A stretch of 64,000 nt of DNA from Paraburkholderia sp. PREW-6R (lineage in GTDB: Bacteria > Pseudomonadota > Gammaproteobacteria > Burkholderiales > Burkholderiaceae): positions 1,984,001 through 2,048,000 of the forward strand of contig NZ_CP155074.1 in assembly GCF_039621805.1 (NCBI RefSeq). Direction: 5' to 3'. Positions 55,337 through 62,043 of this stretch are shown piece by piece. Each line of letters starts with the position of its first letter. Position 1 is the stretch's first letter. The position numbers were made by a program, and so were the translations under genes. The notes under the pieces are model-generated. The model saw only the letters and a list, made by a program, of their open reading frames with translations. It searched no databases and had not been told where the DNA came from.

Positions 55337-56032
55337 CTATGAAGCGGGCGCTGCTGCCTGCCTCGAAAAAGAAACGCGAGCGCTGGCGGCCTGCTCGCAG
55401 TGCAGCGCCGTTTCCGCCGACGCGCGCAAACTGTCCTTTATATGCGGCAAACGTGATTCAGAGGCGGAGAAATTGCGGCGCCAGGCGTCGTGCCCGGCGT
55501 GCATCAGTTCGACTTCGGCGCAGGCAAGCGGCGCTTGCGCATGCGGACACCGTGCGACAGCAGGATCAGCCTTGATGGCGTTGACGATGTCCCACAGGTC
55601 AGGGCGTACGGTGGACACCGTGCGCAGCGCCGGATTGGCAGCGGATAGCGACGCGCTGTTCTGCAGCCCTATCGTAATGACGGCGGCCTGGCCGAGCGCT
55701 TCTTCGACGAAGCCCCACAGGTCACGGTCCGCCCGCGCCTGTTGCGCGGCATTCAGCCAGCATTGCGCCTTCGCGTGGAAATATTCGCGCCTGTCGCGAG
55801 GCAACTGGTCGAGCCGTTGCTGCAACGACGCGAGCGCACCCAGACTGCGGCGGATGGACGCATAGGCGCTGACCCATTGCGGGCTCGGAGCACCGGCGGC
55901 TTCGTCTTGTGAAGCACCCATGCCTGACTTCAATACCGTGGAATCGACGATGCCGAGTCGCTCGCGTGCGGCGTGGTCTGCACACCCCGTGAAGGCCAGC
56001 ACGCACACGAGCGTCGTTAGCTGGAATTTCAT
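55337..56032 (-). CDS. Lipoprotein related to the OmpA lipoprotein at 31,876 but without OmpA domain
   Basis: 231 residues with signal peptide and lipobox FTGC (C17). It shares with the OmpA lipoprotein at 31,876 the same order of motifs: RERLGIVDSTVLKSG, KAQCWLNAA, LWGFVEEAL, NPALRTVSTVRPDLW and EVELMHAGHDAWRRNF. It stops about where the OmpA domain of the other protein begins. No remnant of that domain is left in the 128 bp before the regulator gene, so this is a genuine short form and not a fresh frameshift. The role of the shared domain is unknown. Confidence 0.82.
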   Translation of the reverse strand: MKFQLTTLVCVLAFTGCADHAARERLGIVDSTVLKSGMGASQDEAAGAPSPQWVSAYASIRRSLGALASLQQRLDQLPRDRREYFHAKAQCWLNAAQQARADRDLWGFVEEALGQAAVITIGLQNSASLSAANPALRTVSTVRPDLWDIVNAIKADPAVARCPHAQAPLACAEVELMHAGHDAWRRNFSASESRLPHIKDSLRASAETALHCEQAASARVSFSRQAAAPAS

Positions 56033-56035
56033 TCA

Positions 56036-56093
56036 TTCTCTGCGTCGAGCGCAACATTTTTCGAAGGCTCAGAGTATGCAGAGACGCAGAGAA
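56036..56093 (-). promoter_or_regulatory. Inverted repeat over the ribosome-binding site of the short lipoprotein gene
   Basis: TTCTCTGCGTC (56036-56046) is the exact reverse complement of GACGCAGAGAA (56083-56093), 36-nt loop. On the minus strand the proximal arm ends 4 nt before the ATG at 56032 and contains AGAGAA, the only possible ribosome-binding site. Folding would hide it. The rest of the 197-bp gap to the next gene shows nothing clear. Confidence 0.5.
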
Positions 56094-56229
56094 GCGTGGA
56101 ATGGGACCAGTCTTAGAAAGGCGCGAGATGAGGTTCGATTCCTCGGCTCGACAGCACAAGGATGCAAAACATTTTCAGCATTATGTGATTCGCCACTCGT
56201 TTCCACCCGTGACGACGCACGCCCCGCGT

Positions 56230-59200
56230 TTACTTGAGGCCGAAATCGACGCGCGTCGCCGCACCTTTGTCCTTGATGCCATCCGCGTTCAGTTTCGGTG
56301 CGACGATGAACACGCGGCTGCTGTCGATCTTGCCATCGAGATACTGCTGCACGCTCTGCGCGCGCCGTTGCGCGAGTTCGCGCAGGCTGCCTTCGTCGAT
56401 GGGCGCGTTGGCGGCGAGAGCGTTCTTCATGTCGTCGTCGGGTACGCTTTTGGTCAGGCCGACGATATTGCGCGGCTTCTTGAAATCCGCCGACTTGTAA
56501 GCCTGCGTCAGATACTTGTCGTATTCCTTCGGATCGACACTCACGGTCGACAGGTCCACGCTTGCGCCATTTCCCACCACGTCCTTGATCTTCTGCTGCT
56601 TGACGAGGCGCTCCACGTAGGCGGTGCGCAACGCGGGCTCGTCCACGGCGGGATCGACGCGGCCTGTCAGGTCCATACGGACCGACTTCTTGTCAGCGAG
56701 GGCCTTGACGATCGTGTCGAGCTTTTTCGTGTCGGCGTCGGTGAGGGTCGCCGAGCCCGGTTCGAACTCGACGTAGCCCAATTCCTCCGCATTGCCGCCA
56801 AAAGCGTTGGCGATCAGCGAGAACGGCGCAGTGACGGCCTTTTCCAGCAGGTTGAGCACGGCATGCCAGATCAAACCGCCAATGCTGAATTCGGGATTCG
56901 ACAGCGAACCCGACACCGGCAGATTCACGTCGATTTCTCCACGCGAGTTCTTCAGCAGCGAAATGGCGAGACGCACCGGCAGTTTCGTCGCCGTCGTGTT
57001 GTCGACGTGATCGCCGAACGTAAGCTGGTCGATGAAAAGATGATTGTTCGCATTGAGCTGATCGTTAGCGAGCTGGTAATGCAGATCGACGTTCAGCTTG
57101 CCCTTCGTGATCGGATAGCCCGCGTATTTCGCGGAATATGGCGTGAGATTGGTCAGTTCGATATCGTGCGCGCTCGCGGTCAGGTCGAGCGCGGGTTTCG
57201 CAATCAGCGGATTCACGGTGCCGCGGATCGACAACGGACCATTCGCGGCCAGCTTCGCGGCAATGTCCACCGGCGCCGATGTAGTGGACTGCGTACCGAA
57301 CGCACCGACGGTCCCCTGAATATTGACGAGGTTCGCCGTGAAGTTCGGCTTGATGAAGTTATCCGTGTACGTTACGCGGCCCTGTTGCAGCACGAGCTGG
57401 CCGAAGTGCAGCTTCACGGGACTTTGCGGCGGCGTAGCGGCCGTGACCGTTGCCGGCGCGGAGGCCGCGGAGGCAGGGGCAGGAGCCGCAGGCACAGCCG
57501 CCGTCGACGCCGGCTGCGGCGTCAACGGCACGGGGTCGCCGCCGCTCTTGTCGCGCGTGAGCGACTTCGACGCTCCGCTTTCGTGCGCCACGACATCGTT
57601 CAGGTTGAGCTTGCCCTGCGCGTCGAGCAAGACGCGCCCATAGAATTTCGTAAACGTGACGCGCGCTGCGTCGACAACGGCGCCATGCTCGTCGTAATCC
57701 GCTTTCAGATTGGACAGCGCGAGCGAGCCCCACCCTGCAAACGGATCGGAAGTTGCCTTGTCGAGCATCCGAACATCGACGAGCGCAAGGTCGCCTTGAT
57801 AATTCGCTTTGAGCGCTTTGGCTTGCGTCAGCGACAGATCGCCGCTCGCGTTGAGCAGTGCGCTCGCAATCTGCGCATTGAGCTTGTTGCCAAAATACGG
57901 CTCGAATGCCGCCGCGTCGAGCCGGTTCGCGTTCACCTTGACCGCCACCTTGAGCGGCGTGGCGGTGACGTCGCCGTTGATGCCGAGCGTGCCTTTACCG
58001 TTCAACGTTGCCTGCAGATCGACGGGCAGCGGTCGGCTCAGATCGTCGCTGATCTGCTGCACCTTCAGTTGCAGCGGCGTGATGCTCAGCTTGACCGACT
58101 GCGGCGTCGTGTTGTCGATGAAATTCGCCGTCGCGTCTTTCAGCGTCAGCTCGCCGATCCTGTAGTGCCATGCCGGCCCTTCCACCTGCGCTTTCTTCAC
58201 CGCGTGAACCGCCGTGCGTTGCTGCGCGACTTCATGGGGACCGGCGAGCGACGCCAGATTGATGCTGCCGTCTTTCAGCCGCGCGACATCGAGCGCAAGA
58301 CCGGTTGTGTCGACGCTCGTCACCTCGGCTACGCGCGCGGCCACGTCCACGTGCCTGACCACGACACGCCCTTGTGCGAGCGAGACCAGCGGAATGCTGT
58401 TGCCCCGCGCCGCCAGCTTGAGCGATTGCAGGTCGAGTTGCGTGTCGTCGACCATCACGGCCACCGGCGACTTCGACCAGTTCGCGCCGACATTCGTCGT
58501 GGCCGACAACGCGCCGTCCGTGACTTGCGCTGCGGTTGCGGTGTCGATATACGGCTGGATCAGCGGCAACTTCAACGACTTCAGATCGAGCTTTGCGTTT
58601 GCGGTTTTCGCGGCGAGTCCGAACGCGCCCGCTGCGCCGAGCGAGCCCCCACCGTCCTTGAACTCGGTGCTGAGCGTGTAATGCGCGGGGGCCGGGGCGA
58701 GCGTCGAAAAGTCGGTGAGCGTGACGGCGAGCTTTTGCAGACCGACGTCCACGGGACGCGATGCAGCGTCGTCATGAATATTCACCGTGCCGTCGTTCAG
58801 CGCGAAATGTTTGATCGACAGATCGAGCGGCGGCGCCGCGTTTTGCGTAGCGCTCGCGCCCGACGCTTCAGCGGGCGCACTGGCTGCGTTGGCCTGCGTC
58901 TGCGTTGGCGTTGACGCGGAGGCAGGCGCGGCTGCAAGCGCGGCTGCAAGCGCGGTTTCAGACGCGGCTACAGACGCTTTAGCTGCGGCAGACGTCCTTG
59001 CAGGCGCCGGCGCGAACATGCGCTCGACGCTCAACACGCCGTCCCGGTCACGCGAGAGCGCGGCAGTCGGCGCGTCGATGCGGATGTCGTCGAAGTGATA
59101 CAGGCTCTTCAGCGGATCGAGCGTTGCGGCGGCCACGTGCACTGCGTGCGCCGCGAAGAACGGCGCCTTGGCCTGATCGCGCACGTCCACGTCGTTCATA

Positions 59201-60072
59201 TCGACGGTGCCGGTCACGCGCAGCGAAGGCGCGTCGTTCGACATCACGAAGTTGAGCTTCAGATCGGTGGAGAGCTTGCCGGACTGCACGAGGACCGGCA
59301 GCTTGGTCGGCACGTAGGACACGAGACGCGGCACGTCGAGCCCGTCGAAACGCAGCGATATCTCCGACTCCCGCGACGCCGCGAAAGGCTTGGTCTTGCC
59401 GTCGATCGCAAGCGGACTGCCGTCGATGCGCGCGCGCAGCAGCGGCTCCACGAAGATGTCGGTTTTCGACGGCAGCGTGGCGATAAACGGAATGCCCAGC
59501 TTCCATTGATCGATCACGTGCGTGGCGCCGAGCAGCTTGTCGTCGAACGTGATCTTGCCGTTTTCGAGGCGTATGTTCGACACGGAAAACAGTGTGGGTT
59601 TGTTATCGGTTTTCGCCGAGGGCTTCGAGAACTTCTCGATCAGATCCGTGAAATTGAAGCGCCCCGCGTCGTCACGGACAAGATGAAAACGCGGTGAATC
59701 GAGCTGCACTTCATCGACGATCGGCGCGGCGCGAAACAATGAACTCCACGAAGGCTGCACGATGATCCGCGAAATATCCACGAAATCGCCCGCGCCGCCG
59801 CGCTCGCCGATATGCACACGGTCGGCTTCCAGTCTGAGCGTATAAGGATTGAGCGCAATGCGGCCGATGCTGGCCGGACGATCGAGTTGCCTGCTGAGTT
59901 GCTGTTCCGCGATGTGGCGGATCAGCGGCGGCGCCGCGAAAAATCCCAGCAGCCCGAACAAAACGATGAAGATCAGCAGACCAATGATGACGCGCCGGGT
60001 ATGGCGTGACTGCGCAACGTCGCGCACGGTCTGCATGGAAGATGCGAATGTTGCTTTGTTGAGGCTTGCCAT
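56230..60072 (-). CDS. AsmA-like DUF748 protein
   Basis: 1,280 residues. One N-terminal TM helix (about 28-47, VIIGLLIFIVLFGLLGFFAA) followed by a very long periplasmic part with repeated AsmA-type segments (QLSRQLDRPASIGRIALNPY, VDEVQLDSPRFHLVRD, LKADYDEHGAVVDAARVTF, ILDLTASAHDIELTNLTPYSAKYAGYPI-like region in outline). Two Ala/Pro-rich linkers lie near 355-420 and 860-890. The C-terminal 150 residues (YVEFEPGSATLTDADTKKLD) resemble an OmpA-like fold. Relatives of this group are thought to bridge inner and outer membrane for lipid transport. The start at 60072 gives the TM helix; the longer frame to 60198 does not add a conserved part. Confidence 0.88.
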   Translation of the reverse strand: MASLNKATFASSMQTVRDVAQSRHTRRVIIGLLIFIVLFGLLGFFAAPPLIRHIAEQQLSRQLDRPASIGRIALNPYTLRLEADRVHIGERGGAGDFVDISRIIVQPSWSSLFRAAPIVDEVQLDSPRFHLVRDDAGRFNFTDLIEKFSKPSAKTDNKPTLFSVSNIRLENGKITFDDKLLGATHVIDQWKLGIPFIATLPSKTDIFVEPLLRARIDGSPLAIDGKTKPFAASRESEISLRFDGLDVPRLVSYVPTKLPVLVQSGKLSTDLKLNFVMSNDAPSLRVTGTVDMNDVDVRDQAKAPFFAAHAVHVAAATLDPLKSLYHFDDIRIDAPTAALSRDRDGVLSVERMFAPAPARTSAAAKASVAASETALAAALAAAPASASTPTQTQANAASAPAEASGASATQNAAPPLDLSIKHFALNDGTVNIHDDAASRPVDVGLQKLAVTLTDFSTLAPAPAHYTLSTEFKDGGGSLGAAGAFGLAAKTANAKLDLKSLKLPLIQPYIDTATAAQVTDGALSATTNVGANWSKSPVAVMVDDTQLDLQSLKLAARGNSIPLVSLAQGRVVVRHVDVAARVAEVTSVDTTGLALDVARLKDGSINLASLAGPHEVAQQRTAVHAVKKAQVEGPAWHYRIGELTLKDATANFIDNTTPQSVKLSITPLQLKVQQISDDLSRPLPVDLQATLNGKGTLGINGDVTATPLKVAVKVNANRLDAAAFEPYFGNKLNAQIASALLNASGDLSLTQAKALKANYQGDLALVDVRMLDKATSDPFAGWGSLALSNLKADYDEHGAVVDAARVTFTKFYGRVLLDAQGKLNLNDVVAHESGASKSLTRDKSGGDPVPLTPQPASTAAVPAAPAPASAASAPATVTAATPPQSPVKLHFGQLVLQQGRVTYTDNFIKPNFTANLVNIQGTVGAFGTQSTTSAPVDIAAKLAANGPLSIRGTVNPLIAKPALDLTASAHDIELTNLTPYSAKYAGYPITKGKLNVDLHYQLANDQLNANNHLFIDQLTFGDHVDNTTATKLPVRLAISLLKNSRGEIDVNLPVSGSLSNPEFSIGGLIWHAVLNLLEKAVTAPFSLIANAFGGNAEELGYVEFEPGSATLTDADTKKLDTIVKALADKKSVRMDLTGRVDPAVDEPALRTAYVERLVKQQKIKDVVGNGASVDLSTVSVDPKEYDKYLTQAYKSADFKKPRNIVGLTKSVPDDDMKNALAANAPIDEGSLRELAQRRAQSVQQYLDGKIDSSRVFIVAPKLNADGIKDKGAATRVDFGLK

Positions 60073-60160
60073 GCTCGGTTGTGGATAGTGCGGCGGCAAG
60101 CCCGCCGCGAAAACGAAAATCCCGCAACTGGCAGTATAAGTGGTGAATCTCGGGTAGTTG

Positions 60161-60188
60161 GAAAATGTAAGCCGTGCTTTACATTTTC
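60161..60188. promoter_or_regulatory. 10-bp inverted repeat upstream of the DUF748 gene
   Basis: GAAAATGTAA (60161-60170) and TTACATTTTC (60179-60188) are perfect complements around an 8-bp spacer. The AT-rich dyad lies 90-116 bp before the DUF748 start, in the promoter region, and could be an operator. On RNA it could also end transcription of the DUF1254 gene, whose stop lies 85 bp away, but there is no GC-rich stem. Confidence 0.5.
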
Positions 60189-60272
60189 GACCGCACACAA
60201 GGCTGCGCGTCCGGGCGTTGAGGGCGGCGGACGCGTGTTGGGCAGACCATCGGACCGACAGGGTCTGTCACG

Positions 60273-61688
60273 TCATTGACGCACGACTGCGGGCGGCTGC
60301 CAGGTGCCGTCGGTTGCCTGAGGTTTCGGCGCGTACAAACGCAGCACGAGTTGCAGATCGGCGCGCGGCGCCGGCAACCAGTTGCCGCCTCTGCCGCGCG
60401 TGGATGAAACCGTCACGTCGAGCGAACCATCGCGATTGCGGCGCGCGCCATTGCGGTCGCCCACCGCGAGACGCGCAGGCGCGCTGTCGCCGAGCGCGCC
60501 GTCTTTCGTGTATGCGGTGATCGACCAGAAACCGCGCACCGGCGGCAGTTCGTTCGGCGCGAAGTGAATGACGTAGCGATTGGCGCCATTGAGCGGATGA
60601 CCGTCGCTATCCTGCGTGACGATTGCGCGCACTTCGTCGTCCTTCGTGCCGATGCCCGGCTGGGTAAATGCCGCATAAGCACGCATCGCGTAATCGGGAC
60701 CGTAATTGCCGACGCCTTCGCCAAACCAGCTCCACCCATTCGCGCTCAACAGATTCGGCGGTGGCGTGGCGACGCGCTCATGGCCGTCGGCCAGACCGGC
60801 GGCGATCGCCTCGGGAGCGTTCGGCAGCTTCACGGGCTCGCCGGGCGTGACGCCCAGATCGGCTAAAAACTTCAATGCGTGCGGATCGGCCGGTGTCGGC
60901 GGATTGTCGGGCAGCGCCTGCGCGAGCCGCGTGAAAAACGCATTGGCGTCGAGCGCGGCCACCTGTGCGGCCGGCGTGGCCGAAGCGGATGAATTGACAT
61001 CGGCGCCGCCGCGCGGCAGTGCGGCCAGTGCATTGCGCGTGCCGCCGACATAGACACTCAACGGCGCAACGCGAATGCCCCGTTGCAATCTGCGGACTGC
61101 CGCGAGGTCACGTCCGCGATTCGACTGGATGCGAACGCTCACCCACGCGTCGTGCGTCGGCACGTCGACGCGTGTCACGCCACTGGGAAGATCGCCCTGC
61201 CAGCCGGGTCCGACGAACGCGATGTTTTGCGCCTTGATGCCTGCCGCATGCGCGCCGAATTGCGAACTGGTCGACCAGACCACGTTCGTCCACATGTCGA
61301 GCACGCGGGCGTCGACATAACGGCCATGCGAATCGGGCAGCGAGAGGACTACCGGCTCGCTTCCGACATCCAGCCAGCCGGTCGAATCCAGCGTGTCGAG
61401 ACTGGGACGCTGCGGGTAGGCCGCGCCAATTGGCGGCAACGCTTGCGCGTGACGCAGCGTGTTGACGGGCGCCTGCCCCGGATCGCTGCCGACGGCCGCA
61501 TCGCGCGCGACACCCATCAGCACGAGCGGATAGCCGAACACGTAAGAATCGGCGACTTCGTCCTTGATCCAGCCGGTGGTTTTCTGCGTCGCGGACGGCG
61601 ACGACGCGCAACCGGCCAGAAAGGCGAGGCCCGCGAACGATGCGCAGGTCCAGTGAAGCGAGAACAGTACTCGGCGATTTTTTATCAT
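60273..61688 (-). CDS. DUF1254/DUF1214 lipoprotein
   Basis: 471 residues. Signal peptide with lipobox LAGC (C27). The N-terminal DUF1254 part (about 45-180) contains YVFGYPLVLMGV, PQRPSLDTLDSTGWLDVGSEPVVLSLPD and YVDARVLDMWTNV; the C-terminal DUF1214 part (about 350-460) contains YVIHFAPNELPPVRGFWSITAYTKDG and GNWLPAP. Both domains are full length. The biochemical function of the family is unknown. The start at 61688 is fixed by the signal peptide; the frame continues upstream to 61958 without meaning. Confidence 0.9.
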   Translation of the reverse strand: MIKNRRVLFSLHWTCASFAGLAFLAGCASSPSATQKTTGWIKDEVADSYVFGYPLVLMGVARDAAVGSDPGQAPVNTLRHAQALPPIGAAYPQRPSLDTLDSTGWLDVGSEPVVLSLPDSHGRYVDARVLDMWTNVVWSTSSQFGAHAAGIKAQNIAFVGPGWQGDLPSGVTRVDVPTHDAWVSVRIQSNRGRDLAAVRRLQRGIRVAPLSVYVGGTRNALAALPRGGADVNSSASATPAAQVAALDANAFFTRLAQALPDNPPTPADPHALKFLADLGVTPGEPVKLPNAPEAIAAGLADGHERVATPPPNLLSANGWSWFGEGVGNYGPDYAMRAYAAFTQPGIGTKDDEVRAIVTQDSDGHPLNGANRYVIHFAPNELPPVRGFWSITAYTKDGALGDSAPARLAVGDRNGARRNRDGSLDVTVSSTRGRGGNWLPAPRADLQLVLRLYAPKPQATDGTWQPPAVVRQ

Positions 61689-62043
61689 TCGTTCAGGTGG
61701 CGGAACGTGTGGTCCTGGGGATGTGCCGGCGCGTGGCGAAACCTGCCTGCATGGTTTGCCTGAACCACGCGCAGCCAGTCCAGGGCTCGCGTTGCCGGCA
61801 ACACCGCGTTGTATCGTATCCTTGCTAACCAGGCAAGCGCAAACGCAGGAATCACGCCTGTAAAGGTGGAGAGGCGCACACTTGTGCGACGGCCGGGGAT
61901 TTTTGACGAAGCACGAACCCTCGGCATGTGCCTGCCCGGCTGCCGACGAACTTGTCATTCAGACGGTTCTTGACCTTCCCATTATGGGAAGGTCAATACT
62001 GGCTCGATACTGCGGCTCGATGCCGCCCGGAGCTCTGCCCACC
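61689..62043. other. Divergent gap before copA
   Basis: 355 bp between two divergent genes. The right part holds the CueR-type operator/promoter at 61970-61996. The left part should hold the promoter of the DUF1254 gene, which I cannot place. No gene seen. Confidence 0.55.
61970..61996 (+). promoter_or_regulatory. CueR-type copper-responsive operator/promoter of copA
   Basis: Perfect 12-bp dyad: TTGACCTTCCCA (61970-61981), spacer TTA, TGGGAAGGTCAA (61985-61996). This is the ACCTTCC/GGAAGGT signature of MerR-family CueR sites. TTGACC serves as -35, and with the elongated 19-bp spacer of this class the -10 falls on AATACT at 61995-62000. The copA start lies 44 bp further. The regulator gene itself is not in the window. 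Confidence 0.88.

Noticed and set aside
56101..58914. 937-codon plus-strand frame opposite the DUF748 gene
   Set aside because: Extremely Arg-rich, no domain, and codon use is that of the antisense of a genuine GC-rich gene.
60273..61958. Longer 561-residue start for the DUF1254 protein
   Set aside because: The signal peptide with lipobox begins at 61688; the added part is not conserved-looking and would bury the signal.
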